From: CAZFIM01 sp964519615
GTDB lineage: Bacteria; Chloroflexota; Dehalococcoidia; GIF9; UBA5629
Assembly: GCA_964519615.1 (NCBI GenBank)
Contig: CAZFIM010000007.1
Span: 1 to 55,762, forward strand
Direction: 5' to 3'
DNA length: 55,762 bases
Part shown: positions 1-7,607 of the stretch, piece by piece
How the letters are laid out: every line of letters starts with the position of its first letter
How positions within the stretch are numbered: position 1 is the first letter of the stretch
Made by a program: the position numbers and the translations under genes
Notes under the pieces: model-generated
What the model saw: the letters and a program-made list of their open reading frames with translations, nothing else
Database searches by the model: none
Told to the model about the DNA's origin: nothing

Positions 1-124
1 TGATGAAGGCACTGACCTGTGACGGTGTAGCCTGACCGCTCATGATGTCTTCCAGGGCTTGCGCTGCATGCGCCGATGACAGCGATTTTCCTTCAGCAAG
101 CTGTGCGATAGCCTCTTTAATCAT
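1..124 (-). CDS. trpD: Anthranilate phosphoribosyltransferase, N-terminal fragment (cut by window edge)
   Basis: Only the first 41 codons lie in the window, read from an ATG at 124 toward position 1. The translation starts MIKEAIAQLAEGKSLSSAHA and continues with a segment of the form ALEDIMSGQATPSQVSAF. This is the typical N-terminal helical domain of TrpD, which transfers phosphoribose from PRPP to anthranilate in the second committed step of tryptophan synthesis. The ATG overlaps the TGA stop of trpG by 4 bases (ATGA), so the two are probably translationally coupled. The catalytic PRPP-binding region lies outside the window. The identity rests on the N-terminal pattern plus the position after trpE and trpG. 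Confidence 0.88.
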   Translation of the reverse strand, partial: MIKEAIAQLAEGKSLSSAHAAQALEDIMSGQATPSQVSAFI

Positions 125-708
125 TGTTCTCTCTTTTTCCCCTTAATAAAATTCCCCAGCAATTCTTTGCCCCACTCGGTCATGAACGATTCGGGATGGA
201 ACTGTATTCCTTCTACCGGATATGTTTTATGCTTCAGCCCCATAATCGTGCGGTCATCCGTCCATGCGGTCACTTCCAGACATTCGGGCAGATCATCCGG
301 TTGTACAATTAGCGAGTGATAGCGTATAGCGGAAAAGGGTGTGGGAATGCCTTTGAATATACCGTTGTTTTGGTGATGGATTAAAGAGGATTTGCCGTGC
401 ATGATACGTTTGGCACGTGTCACAGTGCCGCCGTAAGCATAGCCTATACACTGGTGACCCAGGCATACTCCCAGAACCGGCAAAGTCGGGCCGAAATGAC
501 GGATGACATCGTTGGAAATGCCAGCCTGAAGCGGACTGGATGGCCCCGGTGATATGACAATCCGCTTCGGAGCTAACCTTTCTATTTCTTGCAACGTTAC
601 CCTGTCATTTCGTACCACCTGCACATCCTGACCCATCTCGCTCAAATACTGGTACAGGTTGTAGGTGAAGCTGTCGTAGTTGTCTATTACCAATACCATT
701 TTTATCAC
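121..708 (-). CDS. trpG: Anthranilate synthase component II (glutamine amidotransferase)
   Basis: This is the class I glutamine amidotransferase subunit that supplies ammonia to TrpE for making anthranilate from chorismate. The Cys-His-Glu triad is visible: Cys82 in the nucleophile elbow GVCLGHQ, and His171 and Glu173 in HPESF. The oxyanion-hole motif SPGPSSP is near residue 53. The length (195 aa) is normal for a stand-alone TrpG/PabA. The first possible codon is a GTG at 708 that overlaps the trpE stop (GTGA). An ATG at 699 is an equally plausible start and would give 192 aa. The subunit could also serve PabB in folate synthesis, since TrpG and PabA are often shared, but its place between trpE and trpD makes tryptophan the main role. 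Confidence 0.95.
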   Translation of the reverse strand: MIKMVLVIDNYDSFTYNLYQYLSEMGQDVQVVRNDRVTLQEIERLAPKRIVISPGPSSPLQAGISNDVIRHFGPTLPVLGVCLGHQCIGYAYGGTVTRAKRIMHGKSSLIHHQNNGIFKGIPTPFSAIRYHSLIVQPDDLPECLEVTAWTDDRTIMGLKHKTYPVEGIQFHPESFMTEWGKELLGNFIKGKKREQ

Positions 709-2153
709 CGTTTAGTCTTTGTATTTTCGGCCTGGTCGATGGCCTTAAACAGGGCGCGGGCCTTGTTTAAGGTTTCCTCATACTCGCGTTCCGGAACGCT
801 ATCGTGGACCACTCCACATCCCGCCTGTACGTAGGCAATGCCGTCTTTGAGAAGCATTGTCCTGATAGCGATGGCCATATCCATGTTGCCTGAGAACGAA
901 AAATATCCAACGGCCCCCGCATAGGGACCTCTTTTCCCCGGTTCCAACTCAGCAATTATCTCCATTGCCCGAATCTTGGGTGCGCCGCTCACAGTTCCAG
1001 CAGGAAAGCAGGCACGGAGGGCGTCAAAAGAATCGAGATCATGGCGCAGAGATCCCTGTACATGAGTGACCAGATGCATGACATGCGAATAACGTTCCAC
1101 ATTCATAAGATCGCTGACCTGCACTGTACCCGGCTCACTCACGCGTCCAATGTCGTTGCGGCCCAGATCCACCAGCATAATATGCTCGGCACGCTCCTTC
1201 TCGTCGCTGCGGAGTTCCTCTTCGAGGGCTATATCGTCCGCCTGATTTATTCCCCTTGGTCTGGTACCGGCAAGCGGGCGTGTCATGACCAGGCCGTCTT
1301 CCACACGCACCAGTATCTCAGGCGAAGCACCGATGATATAAAAATCGTTCAAATCGAGAAAATACATATATGGTGATGGATTGAGTGTGCGCAGTGCCCG
1401 ATAGATTTCGAAAGGTTCAGCTATGGTGGCGCGCGCCAGACGCTGCGAGGGAACAACCTGGATGGCTTCTCCGGCAGCGATATACTGCTTTATGGTATCG
1501 ACACAGTGTATGAAATACTCACGGGATATATTTGACTGCGGTTCCGTGTCGGGGTTTTCTTTACTGTTATCCCGTTCTTTGGCTTTATAAGCAAGCGGCT
1601 GTTCAATGCGCTCTGCAAGGCTATCGATTTTTCTGACGGCTTCCCTGTAATTATGCTCGATATCCCCATCCAGTTTCACATGACTGACGACTTTTATCGT
1701 ATGTGTGACATGATCGAAAACCAACAGCGTATCTGTGAACATAAACAGCGCTTCAGGCATTTGGAGAACGTCATCTTCAGGCGTCGGCAGATTTTCAAAA
1801 TGTGTTGCAGTCTCGTATCCCAGATAACCTACGGCACCTCCGCAGAAACGGGGCAGACCCGGAACAGGAACGAAATGATATTTATTCATCTCGTGTTCAA
1901 TAAGGGGCAGGGGATCAGTATTAGTGTTACTGTCAACTGAGAGAACCCGGTAGGGTCGGGTTCCGATGAAACTATAGCGGGCAAGATGTTGCCCGCCTTC
2001 AACGCTTTCGAGCAAGAAGGAATAGCCGCCATCGTAGATTTTAAGAAACGCGGAGACAGGCGTCTCAAGATCTGCAATAACCTCTCTATAGATCGGGGCC
2101 AGATTGCCCTGAGCTCTGTAGTGCTTTAATTGTTCCAAATCCGGATAATACAT
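705..2153 (-). CDS. trpE: Anthranilate synthase component I
   Basis: This enzyme converts chorismate and ammonia to anthranilate, the first committed step of tryptophan synthesis. The 482-aa protein has the N-terminal regulatory domain with an LLES motif (in SFLLESVEGG), known as the tryptophan feedback site in TrpE. The chorismate-binding domain carries TRPLAGTRPRG, the run DEKERAEHIMLVDLGRNDIG and PAGTVSGAPKIRAMEII. The LLES element favours TrpE over PabB. The gene is the first of a trpE-trpG-trpD operon with overlapping stops and starts. It is preceded by a Trp T-box leader, so expression should respond to uncharged tRNA-Trp, while the enzyme itself should be feedback-inhibited. Confidence 0.96.
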   Translation of the reverse strand: MYYPDLEQLKHYRAQGNLAPIYREVIADLETPVSAFLKIYDGGYSFLLESVEGGQHLARYSFIGTRPYRVLSVDSNTNTDPLPLIEHEMNKYHFVPVPGLPRFCGGAVGYLGYETATHFENLPTPEDDVLQMPEALFMFTDTLLVFDHVTHTIKVVSHVKLDGDIEHNYREAVRKIDSLAERIEQPLAYKAKERDNSKENPDTEPQSNISREYFIHCVDTIKQYIAAGEAIQVVPSQRLARATIAEPFEIYRALRTLNPSPYMYFLDLNDFYIIGASPEILVRVEDGLVMTRPLAGTRPRGINQADDIALEEELRSDEKERAEHIMLVDLGRNDIGRVSEPGTVQVSDLMNVERYSHVMHLVTHVQGSLRHDLDSFDALRACFPAGTVSGAPKIRAMEIIAELEPGKRGPYAGAVGYFSFSGNMDMAIAIRTMLLKDGIAYVQAGCGVVHDSVPEREYEETLNKARALFKAIDQAENTKTKR

Positions 2154-2185
2154 ACTCTTATTCCTGCCGGTTGCAATAAATAAAA

Positions 2186-2215
2186 AAACCTCTCGCCCAT
2201 AGGGGCGAGAGGTTT
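2186..2215 (-). terminator. T-box attenuator hairpin before trpE
   Basis: A perfect 13-bp stem (AAACCTCTCGCCC paired with GGGCGAGAGGTTT) has a 4-base loop and is followed on the minus strand by seven T residues (complement of 2188-2182). It lies about 30 bases before the trpE start codon, the standard place for a T-box leader terminator. Confidence 0.93.
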
Positions 2216-2450
2216 ATCTTTCGCGGTACCACCCTAATTAGCTGACATAAAATATGTCAACTATCTCTATCAGATACGGCTCCCCTTCTGGTGGAGCGAT
2301 ACCCTGGGTTTTGATAACGGTGCCCTTTCCGTCACAGCCTACTCGTTTATGTTCTTTCGGCCTGCAGCTCCCGAGTCCATTCAACCTTTGCGCTAGCACC
2401 GGCTCACACCTAACCCGGCTCTCTGAGCTCCGCTAAAGACATACTAGTCT
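2186..2450 (-). promoter_or_regulatory. T-box riboswitch leader with tryptophan (UGG) specifier
   Basis: Read on the minus strand, the leader has the near-invariant T-box sequence AGGGTGGTACCGCG (complement of 2222-2235), which pairs with the uncharged tRNA acceptor end. Upstream are stem I hallmarks: an AGAGAG segment, then GAATGGACTC, in which TGG (complement of 2379-2377) sits at the specifier position followed by the usual ACTC, and then AGTAGGCTGTGACGG. UGG is the tryptophan codon, matching the downstream trpE. A 13-bp terminator stem (2186-2215) with a run of seven U follows the T-box sequence and competes with the antiterminator. Low tryptophan should therefore allow read-through into trpE. 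The upstream edge is approximate. Confidence 0.95.
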
Positions 2451-2484
2451 CGTTCGTAGCTTTTAATAATATTCTTCTTATTTG

Positions 2485-2513
2485 AATATATCAGGTAATC
2501 TATATCTTGTCAA
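2485..2513 (-). promoter_or_regulatory. Sigma-70-type promoter of the trp T-box operon
   Basis: On the minus strand a perfect -35 box TTGACA (complement of 2513-2508) is separated by 17 bases from TATATT (complement of 2490-2485). Transcription would start near 2478, just upstream of T-box stem I, which fits a leader of about 300 bases. Confidence 0.8.
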
Positions 2514-2596
2514 ATTTTTGCAGGACGTCACCTTTTTCCGTAAAGAGTTATTATAATAGCTGCTGTCTCTACTATCCTTGGGGGTGTTTTTAGATA

Positions 2597-3772
2597 CTAT
2601 TTGCAGTCTGTGCTTTTATGCCGTTTCAATCTGTACAATGTTAATCCGAGCGCCGGTATCAGTACAATACACGAAAGACCCAACCCTGTTCTAAGACTTG
2701 CAGCAGCAGCAATCCAGCCTATTACGGGTGCTCCTACTGCAACACCGATGGTAATAAGCGCATGAAAAATTCCGGTGACACGTCCGTATTCTACAGTAGA
2801 TACGGAGTCGGTGAGGATCGCTGATATTGCGGGGAATAAAATGCCGTAGCCTGCACCATAGAGAGCCATAGCAAATCCCAGGGAAATAAGAGAATCGGCA
2901 AAAGGTATGGCTGTCAGGGCAACAATAAGAACTATCAGTGCTATTGCCGCAGGGTAAAGCCTCCCGATACGGTCCGATAAGCCCCCCGCCGCCAGTTGTA
3001 CCAGAATGAAAGCGATGCTGAAAATGATAAGAATCATACCCACGTGAAATGCATCCATGCCCAGGGAAGTCACATAGAGCGGCAGCAGTGCCACAACGCC
3101 GCCAAAGGAGAAAAATTGTGCAAATATTGACAGATAAGAGACAGGCAAATTGCCGCGGGCTGCCACTGTGAAAGTGTCTTTCAGACTGCTGCCGTGTTCG
3201 TTCCGAACATTGCTTTTCCTTCTATCTGACGGCAAAAGCATACTCACAGCTATTCCGATAAGCAGAAATGCTGCGCCAGCATAAAAAACATACTGATAGC
3301 CAAAGCGGGCAGCAATAACACCTCCGGAGCCGTGTCCTACCAGGGTGGCGCATGCTATGGCTATGCCGTAATAGCTCATCGCTTTTCCTTTGCTCTTTTT
3401 GTCTGATGTTCGGCCTGCGGCTGCCATCGTCGCCGGACCTGCCAGTCCTCCGCTGAATCCATGAAAAGCGCGGACCAGTGCGAGCTGTACAGGTGTATGA
3501 CATAAAGAATAGAGAAACATGGCAATGGCATCTCCGCTAAGACCGCCAATAAGGGGATGTTTAAATCCAACACGGTCTACCAGCCTTCCACCGATAATGT
3601 TGGTCAGGAAATTAGTAAGAGAATATAACCCCACAACCAGGCCGATAGTTCCTGTACCGGCTCCCATGGAGGCGGCATAGAGAGCAATTACCGGTATCAG
3701 TATGTTGGTATCTACAAAACCCAGAAAAGTGACCAGCGAGGTGAGAAAACTTGCCTTTGTTCTACTATACAT
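2597..3772 (-). CDS. Major facilitator superfamily transporter
   Basis: This 391-aa membrane protein has the layout of a 12-helix MFS secondary transporter. Two related halves each carry a version of MFS motif A in the loop after helix 2: GGRLVDRVGFKHPL near residue 61 and GGLSDRIGRLYP near residue 258. Most of the remaining sequence is strongly hydrophobic, in segments of about 20 residues. The family includes drug and metabolite exporters and the substrate cannot be inferred. The gene is alone. A perfect 22-bp palindrome lies 22 bases upstream of its ATG and probably binds a local repressor, which is typical of exporters induced by their substrate. No regulator gene lies next to it. Confidence 0.85.
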   Translation of the reverse strand: MYSRTKASFLTSLVTFLGFVDTNILIPVIALYAASMGAGTGTIGLVVGLYSLTNFLTNIIGGRLVDRVGFKHPLIGGLSGDAIAMFLYSLCHTPVQLALVRAFHGFSGGLAGPATMAAAGRTSDKKSKGKAMSYYGIAIACATLVGHGSGGVIAARFGYQYVFYAGAAFLLIGIAVSMLLPSDRRKSNVRNEHGSSLKDTFTVAARGNLPVSYLSIFAQFFSFGGVVALLPLYVTSLGMDAFHVGMILIIFSIAFILVQLAAGGLSDRIGRLYPAAIALIVLIVALTAIPFADSLISLGFAMALYGAGYGILFPAISAILTDSVSTVEYGRVTGIFHALITIGVAVGAPVIGWIAAAASLRTGLGLSCIVLIPALGLTLYRLKRHKSTDCK

Positions 3773-3793
3773 GGTCGAGTCGGCATATATTCA

Positions 3794-3815
3794 GTACTAT
3801 ATTATACTATAGTAC
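3794..3815. promoter_or_regulatory. Palindromic operator candidate at the MFS gene
   Basis: GTACTATA and TATAGTAC form a perfect 8-bp inverted repeat around the 6-base spacer TTATAC. On the minus strand the element contains TATAAT, so a bound protein would cover a possible -10 box of the MFS gene, whose ATG is at 3772. No convincing -35 box is seen. The cognate regulator is unknown. Confidence 0.6.
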
Positions 3816-3865
3816 AGTGCCGTCTCCGGTTTCTATTGATTGAATGGAGTAGTTGCGCTTTATCC

Positions 3866-3906
3866 GGAGTGAAGACAGGATGGATGAGCCATTCTGCCCT
3901 CACTCC
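3866..3906 (-). terminator. Imperfect hairpin downstream of the flavoprotein gene
   Basis: GGAGTGA (3866-3872) pairs with TCACTCC (3900-3906), with extra inner pairing (ATGG with CCAT). It lies about 45 bases past the stop of the disulfide-reductase-like gene. There is no T run, so this is either a weak terminator or an mRNA 3' end stabiliser. Confidence 0.35.
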
Positions 3907-3950
3907 GCTGTTGTTATCAGTTCCGGCATGAAGCCATATAGTTGAGTCGC

Positions 3951-5297
3951 TTATACTGCCGCAGTTTGTTTTGCTTTGTGCAGAGCATTGCTGGCGGCAT
4001 CAGTAAATTGATAGGCAAGGGGAGATGCGGTAAGCCAGGGATGAGTGCCCATCGGAAACATTGCGATCTGCTCCATGGTCATACCGTTGACTATGGCTGC
4101 CGCAATAAGATTCACTACTTCTCCTACGGCATGCGTACAGCAGGCACAGCCTCCTAAAAGCTTGCCGGACCTTCGGTCGAAGGTCAATCGTACCCTCATT
4201 GGTTTGGCGTCCGGCAGTGTGCCGGGGTGCTTAGAAACAGCTTCCGCATCACCGATCACTACATCATATCCCAGTGCGATCGCCTGAGCATCTGTGAGTC
4301 CGGCCATGGCAATAGCGGTTTCCGCCATTACAGTTGCAAATACTCCAATTGTGCCGATGTTGCGCCATTGTGACTGATAAAGATTGGCAGCCGCTATTTT
4401 ACCTTCACGTGTCGCGACCGATGCCAGACGAACAGGGACAGGTTTTCCGGTAAAGAAGGAGTATTTCTCTGCACAATCGCCTACGGCGAATGTATCCTTA
4501 GCCGTTGTTCTCTGAAATTCATCTACTTTGATCCCTCCAGTAGGTCCGATTTCCAGGCCTGCTTCCCTGGCCAGTTTTACATTGGGTACGACACCGATAC
4601 CCACGATGACCATTTCACATTTTAGCTCCCGTCCATCTTGCAGCGTTATCGATTCAACTTTATCTCCACCGTTGATGCTTTTTACACCATTGCTGGTGAT
4701 TATTTCCACACCGCTTCCTTTGATGGCCTCCTCTGCTCTTATGCAGAGATCGGTAGTGCACACTGTTTGCAGGCAGTGCTCAAGCAACTCTACTACAGTG
4801 ATTTTGTGGCCTTTCTTACGGCACTCATCGGCGAATTCCATACCGATGAAACCGCCCCCTATTACCACTATCTCGCCGACGCCTTCAATCGCTTTGGACA
4901 GTTCCTCGAGATAATCGGTGTTCTTCCATGCAAACCACACATTCTTCTTGTCCATTCCGGGTATTGGTGGTTGTAACGGGTTGGATCCGGTGGCAATTAT
5001 CAATTTATTGAAGCCGATCTCATCACCGTTTTTGGTCTTAACGGTTTTTGCCGCAGGATCAATAGAGATAACCTCATCTATCTTCAGAACAGCGTTACCT
5101 AATAACTTGTCGGGCATAATATTCTTTTCGACTGCTCCCAGTGTGCCATAGATATAAGGTATGCCGCACGGCACCATTACCTTTTCTTCCTTGCGAATTA
5201 CCAGAATGTCTTTGAGTCCATGGTGCTTTTGCGCACACATGCAAGCCTGTACCCCGCCGGCACTGCCTCCTATGATTACCAACTCGTGTTTTTGCAT
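3951..5297 (-). CDS. FAD-dependent pyridine nucleotide-disulfide oxidoreductase (CoA-disulfide/persulfide reductase-like)
   Basis: This 448-aa flavoprotein has an N-terminal FAD-binding motif (IIGGSAGG near residue 8), a central NAD(P)H-binding motif (VVIGGGFIGMEFA near residue 145), the second FAD motif TFAVGDCAE and a C-terminal dimerisation domain. A single redox Cys44 in VPCGIPY occupies the place of Cys43 in CoA-disulfide reductase. This group reduces CoA disulfide, CoA persulfide or polysulfide, or makes water as NADH oxidase. Unusually, the C-terminal domain holds Cys384, Cys386 and Cys387 (CxCC), which could act as extra redox or metal residues. The gene is divergent from a CsoR/CstR-type repressor whose palindromic operator sits inside this gene's promoter. 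That arrangement points to sulfur-species or metal stress as the inducing signal. Confidence 0.85.
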   Translation of the reverse strand: MQKHELVIIGGSAGGVQACMCAQKHHGLKDILVIRKEEKVMVPCGIPYIYGTLGAVEKNIMPDKLLGNAVLKIDEVISIDPAAKTVKTKNGDEIGFNKLIIATGSNPLQPPIPGMDKKNVWFAWKNTDYLEELSKAIEGVGEIVVIGGGFIGMEFADECRKKGHKITVVELLEHCLQTVCTTDLCIRAEEAIKGSGVEIITSNGVKSINGGDKVESITLQDGRELKCEMVIVGIGVVPNVKLAREAGLEIGPTGGIKVDEFQRTTAKDTFAVGDCAEKYSFFTGKPVPVRLASVATREGKIAAANLYQSQWRNIGTIGVFATVMAETAIAMAGLTDAQAIALGYDVVIGDAEAVSKHPGTLPDAKPMRVRLTFDRRSGKLLGGCACCTHAVGEVVNLIAAAIVNGMTMEQIAMFPMGTHPWLTASPLAYQFTDAASNALHKAKQTAAV

Positions 5298-5353
5298 AAT
5301 AGCCTACCCTCCTTACTAAATTCTGATACAATGAAAGATGTCAAAACGAGCAA

Positions 5354-5382
5354 ATTATACCCTACAGGGGTATACTATGCAA
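5354..5382 (-). promoter_or_regulatory. Promoter of the flavoprotein gene, overlapped by the repressor site
   Basis: On the minus strand TTGCAT (complement of 5382-5377) and TATAAT (complement of 5359-5354) are separated by exactly 17 bases. The repressor palindrome at 5356-5374 fills the spacer and runs into the -10 box, so a bound repressor should exclude RNA polymerase. Confidence 0.75.
5356..5374. promoter_or_regulatory. CsoR/CstR-type operator
   Basis: TATACCCTACAGGGGTATA is a perfect inverted repeat of TATACCC and GGGTATA around 5 bases. An AT-flanked palindrome with a C/G-rich core is the known operator style of CsoR, RcnR and CstR family repressors. The adjacent divergent gene at 5414 encodes such a repressor, so autoregulation plus control of the flavoprotein is likely. 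Confidence 0.82.
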
Positions 5383-5413
5383 TAGTTTTTCACATCTGTT
5401 GCAGGAGGATTAC

Positions 5414-5698
5414 ATGGCCAGAGAAGAAATATCGCGGGAAGTTCTCATCAACCGTTTGAAGAGAATAGAGGGACAGACCCGTGGCATACAGAAGATGATT
5501 GAAAACGAACGTGATTGTGAGGCAATATTAACTCAGCTCGCTGCCGTGCGCTCAGCGGTGGAGAGCGTAGGAGCGCTGGTGCTCAACAATTACATGTATT
5601 TCTGCTTCAACAGGCCCGGTGAGAACGATGGATCACCGGAGGTGGAAACACTGGCCAGGGCTCTGGCTATTTGGGGTAGGGTGCGTGTGGGGGACTGA
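5414..5698 (+). CDS. CsoR/CstR-family metal- or persulfide-sensing repressor
   Basis: This 94-aa all-helical repressor has the family signature RLKRIEGQTRGIQKMIE followed by Cys35 in RDC. CsoR copper sensors use a Cys-His-Cys set. Here the first and last positions are Cys35 and Cys64, but the His place is Tyr60 (NNYMYFC). Loss of the His argues against Cu(I) sensing and resembles the persulfide sensor CstR, which keeps only the two cysteines. I chose the ATG at 5414 because AGGAGG lies 5 bases before it; an upstream in-frame TTG at 5399 has no such site. The operator at 5356-5374 controls both this gene and the divergent flavoprotein. The sensed ligand is inferred, not proven. Confidence 0.88.
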   Translation: MAREEISREVLINRLKRIEGQTRGIQKMIENERDCEAILTQLAAVRSAVESVGALVLNNYMYFCFNRPGENDGSPEVETLARALAIWGRVRVGD

Positions 5699-5963
5699 CG
5701 CTGAAGCAATAAGAACTGGAAGAGGAGATCATTTCCCGGCGCTACCTGTCAGGCGCAAGCATGTACATTCTGAGAGAGGCATGGTCGTATCAGTACTCAC
5801 GGAATATGTAATGACGGATTTCCGTGCGTAAACTCCAGTCCGATACCGTTTTTTTATTAATACAATACGTCCGGTCAACTCCGAAAGACATAGCAATTCA
5901 ACAAACAGAACGGCAATATCAGGTCTCGATTGATAAAGTTTTCCAAAATCTATCTTACAGTGA

Positions 5964-6113
5964 CTAGACCATGACTTTTGGTTGTATTTCAGACAGAGCT
6001 ACCTCTAGCTTTTCCAGTTTTTGCAGGATAGCCAGTAAAATGCAATCCATTCTCTGATCGCAAAATTGGCAGTTACCGGGATAACAGCTTTCTTTTATTG
6101 GACAATTAATCAT
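5964..6113 (-). CDS. Small Cys-rich protein, 49 aa, unknown function
   Basis: A short ORF runs from ATG at 6113 to TAG at 5964. It is preceded by a near-perfect Shine-Dalgarno AAGGAGGTG 7 bases upstream, stronger than most in the window. The protein begins MINCPIKESCYPGNCQFCDQ. It has five cysteines within the first 24 residues (4, 10, 15, 18, 24, including a CxxC), then a predicted amphipathic helix (ILQKLEKLEVALSEI) that could dimerise as a coiled coil. This looks like a small metal-binding or redox protein. It lies downstream of glutamate dehydrogenase on the same strand, separated by 164 bases. I do not recognise a family. The start signal and composition support it as a real gene. Confidence 0.6.
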   Translation of the reverse strand: MINCPIKESCYPGNCQFCDQRMDCILLAILQKLEKLEVALSEIQPKVMV

Positions 6114-6128
6114 GGAGACACCTCCTTA

Positions 6129-6148
6129 TTACCGCTATCCAGCGGTAA
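6129..6148. other. Short perfect hairpin upstream of the small Cys-rich gene
   Basis: TTACCGCT and AGCGGTAA form a perfect 8-bp inverted repeat around ATCC, ending 15 bases upstream of the small ORF's ATG. It has no T run, so it is more likely an operator or mRNA-processing stem between gdhA and the small gene than a terminator. Confidence 0.45.
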
Positions 6149-6277
6149 TGTTCTCTAGAGTCATAAACCTCTTACTGATTTCAGTTTTCTGTTATTGCGA
6201 TACTACCGAGCCCTTTCACCCGGGGCATTTACCCTACCGCTATATGACGATGCGCAAAAGGGATTCTACTTCTGTTA

Positions 6278-7543
6278 TTAAATCCAACCTCTGCTCTTCA
6301 TTGCTTCGACGACGCGGCTTACAGCCAGTACATAGGCAGCTTGCCGCATATTTATCTGGTAATTACGGCTGGTATTGAGCACAGCGCGATACGCATTGGA
6401 AATGCGTTTATCCAGTTTTTCATAGACTTCTGCTTCATCCCAGTAATACATTGACATATTTTGCACCATTTCGAAGTATGATACCGTCACTCCACCGGAA
6501 TTACATAGGAAATCTGGTATCACGTGAATGCCGTTTGAATATAAAATGTCATCGGCTTCAGGAGTCGTGGGGCCATTGGCAAGCTCTGCGATGATTTTAG
6601 CTTTAATCGTATGGGCATTGTGGGAGTTGATCACATTTTCTATAGCGGCGGGGATGAGAATATCCACGTCGAGAGAGAGCATTTCATCTTGATTGATCTG
6701 TGTGACACCGGGGAGACTGCAAACCGAACCGTTAGAACATTTGCACTCATACGCCTTATGAGCATCTATGCCGTCTCTATATAAAATAGCTCCCTTGCTG
6801 TCGCAGGCTGCTATAATTTTGCACCCGAATATCTCCTGGCATAGTTTCGCAGCATAATATCCTGCGTTCCCATATCCCTGAACGGCAACAGTGGCTTTGC
6901 TCAGGTCCAGGCCGAGCACGTTTGCCGCTTCTCTGATAGTGTAGATGCCTCCTCTGGCGGTTGCATCATGCCTTCCGCGTGAACCTCCGATGCCGAGTGG
7001 TTTGCCTGTAATGACTCCGAATTGCGGTTTTCCTGTAATTTTGCAGTACTCGTCCATCATCCAGCCCATTATTTGTGGATTGGTATATACATCCGGTGCG
7101 GGAACATCCTTATCCGGTCCGATGAACTGGTAAATACTTCTAATATAACTTCTGCTCAGCCTCTCGAGTTCGGCTGCAGACATTGCTTTGGGATTACAGA
7201 TGACTCCTCCCTTTGCTCCGCCGAGGGGCAGATCCAGAAGGGCGCATTTCCAGGTCATCCAGGCTGCCAGCGCCCGAACGGTATCAATGGTTTCTTGCGG
7301 GTGGAAGCGGATGCCGCCTTTTCCGGCACCGCGAGCGTCGTTATACTGAACCCTGTAACCTTCAAATACTTTTGTCGATCCGTCATCCATACGCACAGGC
7401 AGAGAAACGTGAATTTCACGTACCGGGTGCTTCAAAAATTCCGTTATGCTATCGTCAAGCTTGAGTGTTTTAGCACAGGTATCGATCTGTTGTTTTACAA
7501 TTTCAAAAGGATTTGTTTCTTTAGCCGTCATAGTAGTAACCAT
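6278..7543 (-). CDS. gdhA: Glutamate dehydrogenase
   Basis: This 421-aa protein is a hexameric-type Glu/Leu/Phe/Val dehydrogenase, reversibly converting 2-oxoglutarate, ammonium and NAD(P)H to glutamate. The catalytic segment LPLGGAKGGVICNPK holds the active-site Lys. GGIRFHP and the coenzyme-domain motif VQGYGNAGYYAA are present, as is the late element NSGGVTVSYFE. The length matches bacterial and archaeal GDH. The start at 7543 is preceded by AAGGAGAG. The gene lies downstream of nrpR-hisF on the same strand. That neighbour is notable because NrpR is a nitrogen-assimilation repressor responding to 2-oxoglutarate in archaea, so gdhA may be one of its targets. No known NrpR box was found before gdhA. 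Confidence 0.96.
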   Translation of the reverse strand: MVTTMTAKETNPFEIVKQQIDTCAKTLKLDDSITEFLKHPVREIHVSLPVRMDDGSTKVFEGYRVQYNDARGAGKGGIRFHPQETIDTVRALAAWMTWKCALLDLPLGGAKGGVICNPKAMSAAELERLSRSYIRSIYQFIGPDKDVPAPDVYTNPQIMGWMMDEYCKITGKPQFGVITGKPLGIGGSRGRHDATARGGIYTIREAANVLGLDLSKATVAVQGYGNAGYYAAKLCQEIFGCKIIAACDSKGAILYRDGIDAHKAYECKCSNGSVCSLPGVTQINQDEMLSLDVDILIPAAIENVINSHNAHTIKAKIIAELANGPTTPEADDILYSNGIHVIPDFLCNSGGVTVSYFEMVQNMSMYYWDEAEVYEKLDKRISNAYRAVLNTSRNYQINMRQAAYVLAVSRVVEAMKSRGWI

Positions 7544-7607
7544 ATATCTCTCCTTCTTTAAAAAACTATAAATACCTGATTATTAAATAGGCTTCTTACA
7601 AACCGTT

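Noticed and set aside
7544..7607. Archaeal-type NrpR box (GGAA-N6-TTCC) before gdhA
   Set aside because: I read the gap and found no such sequence, so control of gdhA by NrpR is only a guess from position.
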